Positions 13,690 through 26,399 of a stretch of 64,000 bases of DNA are shown one piece after another; position 1 is the stretch's first letter, and the number at the start of each line of letters is the position of its first letter. The DNA comes from Sclerotinia nivalis (lineage: Eukaryota; Ascomycota; Leotiomycetes; Helotiales; Sclerotiniaceae), in assembly GCA_029531795.1 (NCBI GenBank), contig JAPEIS010000014.1, positions 1,674,001 to 1,738,000 of the forward strand, read 5' to 3'. The notes beneath the pieces were generated by a model. The model was not told where the DNA came from. It worked only from the letters and a program-made list of their open reading frames with translations, and did not search any database. The position numbers and the translations under genes were made by a program.

Positions 13690-14797
13690 ACTATATTATA
13701 CTTATACAAATAAAACACTATTATAATATTATACAAAATTGATGAAATTTGTTTATATATATATACAATATTAATTAATTCGTAATTACTATTACAATAT
13801 CCTTCTACTCAAAATCTATAATAAAACAAAAGCTATTTAAATCATTACCAACTCTTCTTAATATTTTTTACTTTTTTCTTTTCGATATCTCTCCTCTCTT
13901 CAATCCTCAATATAAAAATGACATCATTCAAAACTAAACAGGAAACCGATCGTATACATCTACAAACGAATTTTATCAAATTAATATACAATCGAAGATT
14001 TCCTCTATCTATTTTGATACAATTAATATTATATATAATATTGAATAAGGAATATAATCTACCTACTAACCGATCATATAAATATACAAACAAATTTCGT
14101 CAAATTTATATACAATCAAAATCCTCCTCAATTCACTTTTATATAATACCTATTAGGATTTGGATTATCTCAAACATCACCTTTATCGCCATCATAATTA
14201 TCATACTACGAAAATAGAGAATGAGATAACTTACTTTCAAACCTTTTTCGATTATACTTTCCCTTTTCGAATATCATTATACTTTTCAAAACCTTATTAT
14301 ATCATTTGATTAATTCGATTATATTAATCACAAACTATCTACAGTATTATATACTTTCAAACAAAACACTATTATAATACTATACAAAATTGATAAAATT
14401 TGATTGTATATATATATTACACCAACTAGTTCGTTAACATTAATCAAAATCGACTACATCAATCAAATCGATTAATATATCACAACTTATATTCATTTCT
14501 TTATATCAATAAATCAATACAATTAAAATAATCAACTCTATCCAAATAATCAATATTCAAAACGATCAATATAGTTAATAAATCAACTTTATCAATATAA
14601 TCATAAAATAATCAATTTGATCAATTTGATCAATATAATCAATTAATCGATCAAATTGAACCACGCTATCAATTTCAATCGGAATCGCTCGAAATCAATA
14701 CTTATATATCATCAAATCCTATACTCTATATTTAATCAATTACTACTCTTTATAATCTTTCCTTATTATTACAAATCGATTCTCGATTTAAGGGATG
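13690..14797 (+). repeat. Copia-A2 3' untranslated region with internal repeats
   Basis: No sense coding is visible. A direct repeat of about 95 bp, centred on AAAACACTATTATAATA followed by ATACAAAATTGATAAAATTTG-like sequence, occurs at about 13690-13785 and 14343-14440. A looser unit of about 124 bp is repeated at about 13955 and 14078. A TCAATTTGA microsatellite lies at 14611-14660. All are shared with Copia-A1 (1-500) or Copia-A3 (48700-49410), so they belong to the family. On the minus strand 14093-13845 has an open frame that resembles one at 123-359 in Copia-A1. Confidence 0.65.
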
Positions 14798-15196
14798 TAT
14801 CACAAATAATCATATATTATCTAAATCATATATAAATAATCTATAATCAATACATTATCGTATAATCATCATATTTTTTCCTATATCATTTATATTGTAT
14901 AATCATTATATATTTTCTTATATCATTCTTATTCAGATTATTCTAATTCCTTAATTATCCTTACAATTAATTAAACTGATCCTAATATAATATCATAAGA
15001 AATCATACTTCATTAACATATTTCGTCAACTAAATAACGAGGATCTAGTCTATATATACGACCCTCGATGAATAGGATCAAAGGAAAATCATTCAACAAG
15101 TTCTCATTCAATTAGATATTTAACTTTATCACTTCAATAGAATCATCTTCTCCCTGATCCCTTCAATGTGCTCTGTGATCATACTATCTCGTGATA
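14798..15196 (+). repeat. Copia-A2 3' LTR
   Basis: It begins TATCACAAATAATC, a G-to-A altered version of TGTCACGGGTAATC, and ends CTCGTGATA. The target duplication CTTTA follows at 15197-15201. The purine run AAGGGATG directly before it is the likely polypurine tract that primes plus-strand synthesis. Confidence 0.93.
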
Positions 15197-15201
15197 CTTT
15201 A

Positions 15202-15970
15202 TTAATTATAATTTCTATCTCTAAATAGATTTTGAATTTGTTATACTCTTTAATTGTTTTAAAATTCTAGATACTAAAGAATTCATTAAGAAAATGAAAT
15301 CGATTATCGATCATCTGAAAATCGAATTGATTGTTAATTAAATCTATTATTCGAAAAATATTAATTCTTGTTGTTCGTCTACTTGCTATTATTAACCCGA
15401 AAATCTAATTCAACTTGATATTAAAAATATTCGAATTTTTCGTTTTCAAAAGAAATTAAATTGAAAGAACTTAAATCCCTTTCGAATTCTGAAAATTATA
15501 AATTCATATATTTATAAATTAAAACTCCCAACTTCTATAAAAAATTATTCGATCTTTTATTTTAATCTACTACACTCTATCAATAATAATTTTATCTTCA
15601 ATCAATATAATCCACCCTTTCCTTTTAGCGAAATCAAAAACATTGAACAATTCAATATAAAGAAAATCCTGAATTCCCATTAAAAATATCGAAATCGTAA
15701 CAATCTTCGTTTGAAATATACCATCCATTAAATAAACTATAATACATCTATCGAAAAACCTACAAAATATTTAAAGAATACTCAAGAATTGATTAAAGAA
15801 TATTCAAGAATTGATTTATAATTATTACTACTACTATCCTAATAAACCTCACTTGATCAATCTATCAAATATTCTATATCGTCGCCGTCGCGTTTACAGC
15901 AACTACAATAATTTTAAGACTGTTTTAAAAACTAAATATACATTTCCTTCTCTTCTCAAAGTATTCGTAC
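15202..15970 (+). pseudogene. Chromovirus D3 relic, right part (integrase end and chromodomain)
   Basis: It continues the reading of 6715-7513 past Copia-A2 and aligns with 59218-59890 of copy D2: TTATTAATTATAA, then a block equivalent to VEGIEQFEIKEILNSHWK at about 15630-15700. The end, YYYYYPNKPHLINL at about 15820-15870, matches the D2 chromodomain end YYQRYPDKPNPYNR. Chromodomains at the integrase C-terminus steer chromoviruses to heterochromatin. Beyond about 15870 homology with D2 stops at a CGTCGCCGTCGCG stretch that is unusually GC-rich for this region. Confidence 0.65.
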
Positions 15971-15989
15971 CCGAGAAAATGGGAATTAA

Positions 15990-16187
15990 TATACTATTGA
16001 GAACTATAGTACTTTTTATAGCCAATTTCATTCGATTAGAGCAATCTCCTTTGTTCAATCTGTTCTAAAAAAAACAGATCAAGGGATTCGTTCAATACTG
16101 AATAGCTACAAAGATGCTCAAATTGCCATCTTTTCAGCTATCTTCAAATACTTTGAAGATATCGATAAAAAGATCAAAGTTCAATAA
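15990..16187 (+). other. Unidentified 65-codon open stretch without start codon
   Basis: Between a TAA at 15987 and a TAA at 16185 one frame stays open with less AT-biased codons than its surroundings. The product contains SFVQSVLKKTDQGIRSIL and FSAIFKYFEDIDKKIKV, which looks like ordinary helical protein rather than low-complexity AT translation. There is no ATG at its start. An overlapping 85-codon frame at 15811-16068 covers the junction with the D3 relic. I do not recognise it. It could be a captured host exon or gag from an unseen element. It lies at the right end of the D3 relic. Confidence 0.35.
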
Positions 16188-18000
16188 TAAATCTATCTAG
16201 GTTTTGTATATATATTAAATAACTATATAAAGATTCTTTTTATTGATTATAAAATAAATAATATTTATTTATTAAAAAAAATAATGAATTATTTTATACA
16301 AAAACTATTATTAGAAAATAAAATAAAAATATAAATTAGATAGAAAATATAAGAACTAATAAAAACAATATTCTTTTATATAAAAATCTTAAAAATTTCG
16401 AAAACTATTAGTTCTAATATTCGATTTATAAGATTTGTTTTTTCTAAAAATAAAAAGATTTTCGCAATCAAAATGATAATAGAAACAAAGAACTATTAAA
16501 TTCTGATTATAATCAATTTTAATATTTTATTAATTTATAAAAATCCTTATATTCTAAAACAAACATTATAAATTGTAATTACTGATATTCCAAAAAACAA
16601 AATACTGAATATCATCTTTATTTGTATTGATTAAACAATTAAAATTTTTTTTTTTTTAAAGATATTTTATTATTATAATACAATATGGAATATATTCAAA
16701 AAGAATTCGATTATAATAAGATCATTATATTAAAGACTTGATATTTCTATCGAATTATAGGAATCCCAAAAGCAATCCAGGATCTTTAAAATAAGAAATT
16801 TATTATTGAATCTCTTTTTATAGATAAAATTCGTTATTAAATCAAACAAATCCTAATATAATGCTTTTCTAGTAAATTCAATTTCCACTTTTTAATCGTG
16901 GTATGAATCGTTCATTTCAAGGTATCAATCTCAATATTCTAGGTATTCGAAATATTTGTTTTTTTATAAATATTAAACAAGAAATCCAAACTTGAATTTT
17001 TCAAAACTGATTATTAAAAGTATTATAATATTTATTATTATTACAAAATTCCTAAATATAATAATTATAATATATTAATTACAATATACAATAAATCTAT
17101 TTATATTTAATATATCAAATTTATCAAATATATAGATTGTTAAAGATTATATTCGATAGATTATCTTTAATATTTTATTATTTCTAAAATCGTAAATGAA
17201 AAGATAATTAAATGTTTTTTTTTAATAAACGAAAAGGATATATATTATAATTATAATAATACAAATATTTATATTTATAATAATTCAATCAACAATAATT
17301 ATCGAAATCCTATTTTTCTCGTTTATAATAGATATAATAATGATAATCTACAAGAATACTAGATTATTCTTTTAAAATAATATTAAATGAATCCCGAAGT
17401 AATATTATAAAACGGCCTTGATTGATTTATTCAATTTTGTTATTTTTTTAATCAATAATTTCATTCCTTTCAATGAAAATATAAATAATAATATAAATAT
17501 TTCTTCAATCGAATATTAAGATATCTTTATAAGTATTATAATGAAAATTATAATATTCATCTATAAACCAAAATCGAATAAATCAATATAGAAAAATCGA
17601 ATTCAATTTATATAATAGTTTTACAATTATTCTTTAAAAAAGATATTGATATACTTTATATCCAAAAAATTTATTTTGTTTTAGATATAAAGATCTAGAA
17701 CTATCTAGTTTTCGATTATTATATTTTATTAAAGAGCTAAAACAAAAAGGAAAAACAAATCTAAGAAATCAAAAGATTTAAAACATTGATATATATTAAA
17801 AAGAATACAGAATCTGCTATATAATAATATAAAAACGAAAAAGATCAAAATATTCTTTAATTTGAGATCAATGATATTTAGATAATTAATATACAAAAAT
17901 AATATTTTCCAAAAAGTATTATAAATAGCAATTTCAATACAAAGAATGAATTCTTTGAATTAAATATTATATTGACAAATCAAGGATGGATATTTACAAA
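16188..18000. other. Featureless AT-rich DNA
   Basis: There is no open frame above about 60 codons, no recognisable protein motif, and there are many A/T runs such as the T-run near 16648. It may hold the 5' LTR and leader of Copia-B, which I could not locate. The degree of decay is greater than in the flanking elements. Confidence 0.5.
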
Positions 18001-21000
18001 CTAATCTACAATCAGCAAAATGGATTATATTGGGGTAACAAAAGTCCCAATTTATTCTATAGAATATATAATTGATCTTATTTTCTTTAATATTTCCTTT
18101 ATCAAAATAATAATATAATCGAATCTATATTATAACTTTGATTACGAAATTCAAATCAATACGTTTCTAATACAAAATCAAATTTTTAAGATTGTTTTAA
18201 ATAATAAAATACTAAAAAGCAATTTTTTCAAATTGTTTGATATTATTCAAAACAAAATTGTATATTTAACGAATCTGATTCTATATTATAATATTGAAAA
18301 GTTGAATCAAATAATAATAGATTTTCAAAAAACTTAAAAAGAAATATCAAATTAATCAATACTTTTAGAAAGGATATAAATTGATCGATTTTATAATGGA
18401 TGACAAATTATTTCGATATTTATAAAGTGTTCTTTTGAGTATATATTAAATTGTTAAAGTTAAATTATATTTGTAAAAAGTTTGGTAGTATTATATAGAA
18501 AAAAAAAAGAGATTATTGAAAACAACAAATAGATGATATCAAAAATAATAAAGATCTATATAAAATCATTGGATAATATAAATTGGGTTTGAATTTGAAA
18601 TTATTGTTTTTAATAATAATAGATTAGATAATCAAAGGTATTTTACAAAACGCAGAAATTCTTTTTATAAAAGTTCTAAATAGATTCAATAATGTTAATG
18701 ATCTTTTTTTTTCAAATATAGATATCGAAATTGTTATTTATATTTTATTGATCCTTTGAATTCTTGTTAAAGGAAATAGAATGTGATACAATCGGAATTC
18801 AAAGTACTTTGTTTGAATTCGATAAAATTACGATTCGAATTTTCAAAGTTTATTGGGATTATATCAAAAAAAATATTCTTGTATTTTTTTTTCAAATATT
18901 TGGTATTATATTATTATTCTTTTTATTAGAAGTTAATAAAGATAATTATATTTTTCAAAATGAATAAAAAGGTTAAATTCTTAATATATTTATAGAAACC
19001 GATTATTTTTATTTTCTATATTGATAAAGGGTTGAAAAAAACAATTATTCGATATTTAGTTTGGATTATGATTTTCTTTAGTATTATTAATCTTCAATAT
19101 AGAAGCGTTTTCTTGAAAAGATTGATTATGGATTTCGCTATTGTATTTATTTATAATATAGAAATAGTATAATCGATTTATATAATCTTTTAATCTTTAA
19201 CAATACTATCAATATCAAAAAGGATGTTAATCAAATTGAATCATTTCAGGATTATAACAATAATAATCTATTTCAAATGATTGATCTTTATATTGTTATT
19301 TTTGAAAAGAATAAAAAAATCATTCAAAATATTATAAATCTTAGTAAGTTCTACAATAGAGATATAAAGTATAACAATTCCAATAATAGCATTCAATATA
19401 AATTCGTTATTTTCTATAATCAATATAATAAAATCAATTTATTCTTTTTCTAATATAATTTAGCCCTTTTTATAATACTATAAAACAAAATATTAAATTT
19501 CTATTTTATTATTGTTAATCTTCGCAAATTATCTTTTGATGAAAGTATATATTATATATATAATTATTTCGAAGATCAAGAATATCAATAAATAATTTTT
19601 ATCAAATAGACTTTTATTATACTAATCTCGATTCAAAAGGATAATCCTATTACTACTATTCTTGAATATTTCGAAAAACTAATCAATACATTTCAGAATC
19701 TTCGATTCAATCTTTCTATTAATCAATAAAATAAATCTTTTATACTTTTGAAGATTATTATTATTTGTTACTCTTATTTTGTATACAAACTAGTTTACTT
19801 TGATTATATTACAATCTATACAGACCAAATTAACAAAATATATTCCAGTATTATAATCTATAATCTTTTATTCAACAACAATTCACAATTATAATTTTAG
19901 AAAAAACCTTTCTTCGAATTCGATCCTTTTTAAAAAGAAGTATATTATATAAATCGGATTTACAAAAGCAATCGAAAAATTCTATTTCTTTTTTCAAACT
20001 TTAATATAAAATTCCAAAATAGAAAGTATTGTAAATATTATATTTATAAAAAGAAAAGTTATTGATTAATCAATCATTTTATCAAAAAGCAAAAGAAAGT
20101 TAAATAATGTTATTAGGAATTCGTTAAAATTAAACAATCTAAATACATTTCTATTTTCAAATATTTATATTATCAATATATTCTGAGTAAATACAATACA
20201 ATCATTCTTCCGGATAAATAATTCATTCTTCTTATAAAGGAATACAAAAACTTTTCATAAACAATCCCTTAGAAGAAACTAAATAATGATTCTAATCTCG
20301 GCGGATTTTTCAACGAATTTACCTCTTCAGATATTCAACAAATTATTATCGAATTATACAATAATACTACTATTCATTTCTTAGGAATTACAATTTCATT
20401 ATCGATTCAAACATTCTTCAATCATTATTATTTAAATAAAGAATTTATTGGAATTATAATCGATTCAGAAACTATTGTTAAATCTACTATTGATTTCTAT
20501 CAAATTGAAATTCTACAAAAACTCGTCGATATTACAATTATATCAAACCCTAACCCTGATACTAATTTCGTTTTCGGAATTGATAATACTAAATTAAAAA
20601 GAATTATAATATTTGATATATTTATTGAAAATGTTATTTTTTATATTATAAATATTTATATTTAATTATTTTTATTATTAATAGATATAGATTGTTTATA
20701 TATAGTTTTTGTTAATCTTGATAATATTATTGTAGATTCCAAAAGAAATCAAATCTATTTTATAATTAAAAGATTTAGTTATATATTCCTTTTATAGAAT
20801 ATTACTTTTTTTTCAATTCAATAAAAGTATATAATTCTATTTTATTCTTTTACTTTATCGATACAAAATTTCGAAGATTATATTATTGTTTTAGTTATTC
20901 TTTCATAAAAAAACTTTATAATATTTTAAAACATATTAATTACAATAAATATATTGAAAAAGAATTTTATAAGTTTAACAAATTTCGTTATTTCTGTCAA

Positions 21001-21262
21001 AAATATAATAGATTTTTAAAATGATTCAAATTTATTTTATATAATGATATCGAATTCAATTTTATAATATATATCGATATTATATATCTAGATAGAAAAC
21101 TAATCTAATATATTATTAATCAAACAATATATTTCTAAGTTGTACAATTTCTAAGTTGTACAATTTCTATTTAATATTTCAATAATTATAATTTGGAATA
21201 TTTTTAAAGAATACTAAATCGATATTTATATCAGATTCTTAGATTATCTAATTTATAATACC
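18000..21262 (+). mobile_element. Copia-B, left part: gag, protease, start of integrase (decayed)
   Basis: Plus-strand translation gives a gag-type zinc-knuckle remnant at about 20020-20110 (KYCKYYIYKKKSYW, compare C-x2-C-x-K-x-G-H-W). At about 20430-20830 the protease region reads FIGIIIDSETIVKSTIDFYQ, then FGIDNTKLKRI and LLIDIDCLYIVFVNLDN, corresponding to the fungal Copia pattern G-I-x-I-D-T-G-A-x-x-S-T and L-x-D-M-D-x-L-x-V-x-F-N-N-L. The catalytic Asp of I-D-T-G is kept but TG reads SE. The element is broken at 21262 by chromovirus G1 and resumes at 28238. Its LTRs were not found, so the left limit is a guess. Confidence 0.7.
20340..20830 (+). pseudogene. Copia-B protease relic
   Basis: This part of the Copia-B polyprotein shows the retropepsin-like block IIIDSETIVKST, in which the catalytic Asp is intact, followed by the downstream family blocks FGIDNT and LIDIDCLYIVFVNL. 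The protease would cut the polyprotein in the particle. Stops at about 20665 and the Thr-Gly replacement show that it is dead. Copia protease in this order (gag, protease, integrase, RT) agrees with the parts found at 28238-30672. Confidence 0.65.
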
Positions 21263-21425
21263 TATCACGGTAAGGGAAAAGGTATATGTAGGGTTGATCT
21301 ATAGTTGTACTACGAGGAGGGGAAAAAGATCAAGAAGGTGATCTGACTATATAAAAGTAAATATATATATATATACCTAAGGTATATATGATTATATGCA
21401 GGTGAAGGGTGATGAATCTGTAATA
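21263..21425 (-). repeat. G1 3' LTR (163 bp)
   Basis: It reads TATCACGGTAAGGG on the plus strand and ends CTGTAATA. It is much more AT-rich than its partner at 28070-28232; for example the palindrome that is GTGTGCC/GGCACAC there has become TATATACC/GGTATATA here. TSD ATACC lies immediately left. Confidence 0.93.
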
Positions 21426-21699
21426 GTACCCTTTTTTCAAGAAACCCATTTGATCTTAAATGGGTATTAGAAAATAAAGAAAAATAAAGAAAAAATACAG
21501 GTCTCTTTCCTCAATTAGATCCCCGAACAGAAATATATAATATCCCCCAATGGCATTATATCCTTCAATGTGCGATATCCCAAACGCTATATCCCCAAAT
21601 GCTATATTCTGTAATATATCTTTAGACGAAACGAACAGTCTTGATGCGAGTGGATCTTTGTAGAGTAGGTGTAACAATTGTACTATGTAACTCCGATTG

Positions 21700-21960
21700 C
21701 AAATTCTATGGTTCTGATTGCAATATAGTAGTATCGAAATGTTTTAGGATCCAAACTGACAATCCTGATTTCTTTGAATGAAAGCGATGATACTCGATAA
21801 AAACCTTCTCGTTATCTTTTAAATCATTAGCCAATTGTTAAATTGATGTGTAATATCTCCATTTGATCAAATAATGGTGGCCATCCTTATCATGATTATC
21901 TAGAACTCCTTCAAATATTTATTTTTGAACAAACTCATTCTTATCATCATCTTGTTCTAA
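21700..21960 (-). pseudogene. G1 chromodomain relic
   Basis: Minus-strand translation gives IFEGVLDNHDKDGHHYLIKW and, after one lost Trp, NDLKDNEKVFIEYHRFH. This is a chromodomain-type fold (E-x-I-L-D-x-R, G-x-x-Y-L-V-K-W, then L-x-x-A-x-x-x-I-x-E-Y/F). It is the C-terminal targeting module of chromoviral integrase. The same block in G2 is at about 46250-46420. Confidence 0.75.
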
Positions 21961-24039
21961 AACTCTATCCTATATAATCAAGGATTCTAATTCATTAATC
22001 GTTATTTAAACCGGAAAATAAGAATTAATATAAACTGGAAGTAAAAAAGAATAATAGAAAATAAGGAAAATTTTAATATTCTTAAATAATTGAATAAAAC
22101 AAATATGAGGATAAACTTTGATAATTTTGTAAGGATCGATCTATTTATTATCTAGTTTTTTTGCTTTATATAAGATCTTTATATTCTTAATATTGATATA
22201 GACTTTCTAACCAATTATATAACGAAATGAATCAAAGCAATAATAATTAATATCTATCTGTTATACAAAAATATAAAATTGTTTCAAGATACATTTTATA
22301 CGATTTGCGGTTCGATTATCTTTAAAGAATTTCCGTTTTTATACTAGAATTATATCCAATGGACAAGGTTTACTAAACTCAATACCTAAATATAGATTAA
22401 AATTATAATTGGTAAAAAAGGATAAACAATCAATTGTTTCAGAAACTATATTATTGGATACAAACTCGATTAAAAATAGTTAATCCAATTAATCGTTTTA
22501 ATGATAATTAACAAAAGCTTGTAAATATTATTCCAGAATCGAATTAATATATTCGATCTAATTATTTATTTAAAAATGAAAAGTTGAAAAGTATTTTAAA
22601 ATAATTTCCAATTGCTCTGAGAATTGTAATCAGAATTCTGATACGAATTGTGTTTCTTGATCGGAAATAATATTATCCGGAAGTCTATAAAGTATATAAA
22701 TATAATTGATAAAGGTATCGATTAGCTTCTTTATTGTTAATATACATATACCGATAAAATATCTTATTTTGATTAATCTGTAGATCATTATTAAGATATA
22801 TTTATAAATAGAATTATAGCGAATACAATTTGGGAGCGGTATAATATAATCGATTGAGATATCAGACTATACATGAAAAGGGACAGGCAATGGTTTCAAA
22901 AATCCGGGAGGTACCGATTTAGACAATTTGATGCAAATACAAAGTTCGTAGATCTTTACATAAAATGCGATTTCCAAATATATATTAAATCATTAGTATA
23001 TACAAAAAACAAAATCGATCGTTTTAATTCGATTAGGATAGCTGATAGGATTAGAAAAATAAATCCGATAGATAATTTGGAGTTTGAGTTTATTGTTTAA
23101 TAAAACCCAAAATTTATCCCGATAATAAATTCTATTATTTTAGATCAAACAATCTTGTATAATGATCCGAAGAATCTTATAATACTTTTTTAATCATTTA
23201 ATTACTAATAGATCATTAAAAATAGAAATAAATTGATCTGTAATATCGGATTTAATATACATTACATTAATTAGGGTATCAATTGATTAATCGTAAAGTA
23301 ATACTATTATCTCCATTAATACCAGATTGATATACCTAATCAAATCCTTATAAAGATCAACATCAAAACAATCCTGGGAAAGAACAATATATTTTCGATT
23401 CTTTAGACATTTATCGTTTAAATCAAAACAATACAGTCGATCTTTGTGTTTTCTACTTAGCGTATCTAATCGAATAACCTTGTTTCCCGATCGATAGATT
23501 ATACAGAAATTATATTGAAACAGAAATTTAGATCATTGTATCTGTTATTGATTGAAAGCTTTTGTAATTATAAAATATTCGAGATTCTTATAATTAATAA
23601 GAATCTCGAATTCCTCTTATAAATCCTAGAACTCCAAATGCTATTTTTCCATTGTTTTAATAATAGCAAATAATTCCTTATCGTAGATCTTATAATTGCA
23701 TTTCGCCGTTATATACTTAGATGAAAAATAAACGATCAAATACAAAACATTATCATCATCGTATTATAAAAGAACTTCTCCTGAAGCTCAATCGGAAATA
23801 TCGGTTTCCAAAACAGTTTTCCGTTTATAATCAAAATATACCAAAACCGATACTATTATAAAAGCCCTTTTTAAAGTATCAAAAACCTTTGTATAATCTA
23901 CAATCCAATCCTATATAATATTCTTCCGCAAGAAATCGTTAAAAGGACGACAAATCTTTGAAAAATCTTTTATAAAACGCTAATAGAAATTAACGAAATC
24001 AAGAAATTGTTGTAAATCCTTTATATACAAAAACAATTC

Positions 24040-24800
24040 TCAAGATATAATAATTGTAACCTTTTCTTGATTTATTTCGATACCCTCAATTGTAATAATA
24101 AAACCCAAATACTTTGTCTTCATAGTTTCGAATTTGTATTTATTAATATCAATCTGTAATCCAACATTCATTAACTTTTGAATTATTTGACGAACATACT
24201 TTTTATACTCTACAGGATTATCAAAGTAGATTAGAACATTATCGAGATATATAATACAATACTTATCCAATTCGTCGAAAAGTATATGATTGATATAATA
24301 TTGAAATGATATAGATGCATTATAAAGATCGAAAGGTATAATTAGAGATTCAAAAAGATCAAAACAAATAATAAACACAGTTTTCTATTCATCCTCTTTA
24401 ACGATTTGCAATTTATTGAACATTGCAATGATATCAAATTTGATATAAATTTTTGTATTGCAGAAAGCATCCAGTATTTCATAAACAATAGATAATAAAT
24501 AACGATTCTTTATAATAATATTATTGAATCCTCAATAGTCTTGACAGATACAGACCCCTTTTCCAGATTTGGCAATCAACAACAAAGAAGAGGTGTATTG
24601 CGACCTCGATTCCCGAATAAACTCTTTGAAAAGATTATCATCGAATCATTTGTGTATCATTATTAACTCCATTAACAATAAAGAACGATTTTTGAAATAA
24701 AGTAACTCTTTACTAGATATCAACTCAATCTTGTAATCCCAGATTCGACGAAACGGCAATTTATCTATATAATATAAAAAAAAGATAGGAAGTTTATTTC
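24040..24800 (-). pseudogene. G1 reverse transcriptase relic
   Basis: The frame 24378-24040 is open for 112 codons and reads FDLFESLIIPFDLYNASISF, then YIIYLDNVLIYF and FETMKTKYLGFIITIEGIEI. These are Ty3/Gypsy RT blocks (R-F-G-L-F-E-x-x-x-x-P-F-G-L-x-N-A-P, Y-L-D-D, and K-x-x-Y-L-G-x-x-I). The catalytic YLDD has become YLDN by one G-to-A step. The upstream motif reads FDIIAMFN, so the first Asp is kept. A stop (TAA for expected Trp) separates the two parts. Confidence 0.85.
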
Positions 24801-25116
24801 GTAACTATATAGAAAGTCTTTATTGTATTTGATCATCACTAAAAGAAGATTTGCTAATTAAAAATTTATCAATATCAATTTCAAAAACCTTCCGCAAATG
24901 AAGCGATTTATAACAATCATATATAAAATCATGAAATTGTAGCGGAATTCTAAAAAACATCTTTATTATATCACCCTGCCCTTGTAAAATCGATCGAAAA
25001 TCCCTTTCTATAAACATCAAAAACAATATAATTTATTACAAATAATTTTGCTCAATAATTTTCTATATAGTATTCAATTCATTCTATATCAATCGGATAG
25101 CCCAAACGTTATCTTG

Positions 25117-25605
25117 TTAATAAAATGAGACAAAACTAGAAACTTGCAACCAACGAATATCATCTATATTTAAGCTTGTATCCTTGTAGATGGATATAGG
25201 AAATTCCTCTATAGAAAACAGAAACAAACGGTTTTTTGAACTATGAATAGGGCAATATTGATCTGCAACCTTCAAAATCGACTTTGGATACAGGCAATTG
25301 GGAATCATCTGTACCTGATTATTTGATTCCCTACAATGCTTTATTCGATAATAATTCACACTAGGTATCAAATTTTGCTGAAATTCAAAATCAACAAAAG
25401 AATCGTCAGATTGTGATATATAACTTTTATTTAATATCTCTTCAACAAAAGATTTTTTATAAGGAACTCCTTTAGAAGCAGAAAGCGTTTGAATAAATAA
25501 ACAATCAATATTATCCTTTAAACAATCCTCGATATATAGAAAGCAATATTTAATGACCCTATTTAACAAAAAGTTATAAAAGGTTTTTTGAAGAGCAGAA
25601 AACAT
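25117..25605 (-). pseudogene. G1 pol linker, 162-codon open remnant with internal duplication
   Basis: This unbroken 162-codon frame lies between protease and RT. G2 has the same segment at about 42580-43080 in pieces. Compared with G2 the G1 sequence has an extra 117-bp in-frame unit: YCFLYIEDCLKDNIDCLFIQ here repeats YCSLYIEDCLKNNTDFLSIQ, encoded just upstream on the minus strand (about 25700-25600). No catalytic motif is visible; the role of this pol segment is unknown. Confidence 0.7.
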
Positions 25606-25968
25606 TTGAATAGATAAAAAGTCGGTATTATTCTTTAAACAATCCTCGATATAGAGAGAGCAATACTTATAAATTATATATTTAGTTTTTATATTAGAAT
25701 CGGTAAGGAATTTATTTAAAGGTTCAATAACATCAATAATCTATTATAGGATAATTTTTACTAGATCCTTTTGTTCTTTGGCCGGAGATAAGATCGTTGA
25801 TACAATAACTAACTCTGAATTATGATACATTGAGTAATTGAAAGTACAATAATTTGAAAAGAATGTTAAACTCATCTCTATTCAATTGATAATAGGATTG
25901 TAGTATTACAATTACAGTAAGCCAAAGATTAATAACGGTTTTAATGAAAACTGGAGAATATAAAAAGA

Positions 25969-26256
25969 TTAATACTTATAGTAATCCTTTATAGCGATTT
26001 CTATTACAAAATATTCTGTAATTCTATTAGCGATTTTTCTATTAGCAAATCGAAGTTTGCAAGGATAAAATAAAAGTTGTATTTCAATGTTATATTTGAG
26101 AACAAAAGAACGATTAACGAAAGCTTCCCTAGAGTATCCATTATCAATGAAACTTATAACAGTAAAAAGGTTTTCATATATAGAGAATATAATGGTTTTA
26201 ATAAATAAAGATTTGTTATTTATAGAATTGAACTGCAATGGCTTATATCTATCCAT
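25969..26256 (-). pseudogene. G1 aspartic protease relic
   Basis: The open frame of 95 codons contains VISFIDNGYSREAFVNRSF, corresponding to the Ty3/Gypsy retropepsin block A-L-I-D-S-G-x-x-x-x-F-I, with the catalytic Asp kept and Ser changed to Asn, followed by PCKLRFANRKIANRITEY (G-K-x-x-x-R-I). G2 carries the same frame at 42051-42320. The protein would mature gag and pol; the frame is disconnected from its neighbours by stops. Confidence 0.8.
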
Positions 26257-26399
26257 TCCTCGATTTACCTTTTTGCCCTTAGTATTCCTCTACAAACGAT
26301 TTTTCGTAGAGGTTAGTTTTTTCTTTATTCAGGACTTTCCTTAACTGAATCAAATATAAAGATAACCTTTTTTGATTCGATATAACCTTATTATTATAC

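Larger units (their letters stand above)
7514..15196 (+). mobile_element. Copia-A2: complete Ty1/Copia retrotransposon, decayed
   Basis: Both 399-bp LTRs (7514-7912 and 14798-15196) are present and the 5-bp target duplication CTTTA lies at 7509-7513 and 15197-15201, so the limits are exact. The internal order is leader, gag-like region, protease (about 9464-9730), integrase (about 9760-10800), acidic linker (about 11030-11800), reverse transcriptase (about 12170-12920), RNase H (about 12990-13620) and a long 3' region of 1.1 kb with AT-rich repeats. Frames are broken by many TAA/TAG codons at expected Gln or Trp positions. It inserted into the integrase gene of chromovirus D3. After the 5' LTR comes ATTATAAATCTGATAAC (GTTATAAACTCGATAG in copy A1), which could be a decayed primer-binding site. 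Confidence 0.92.
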
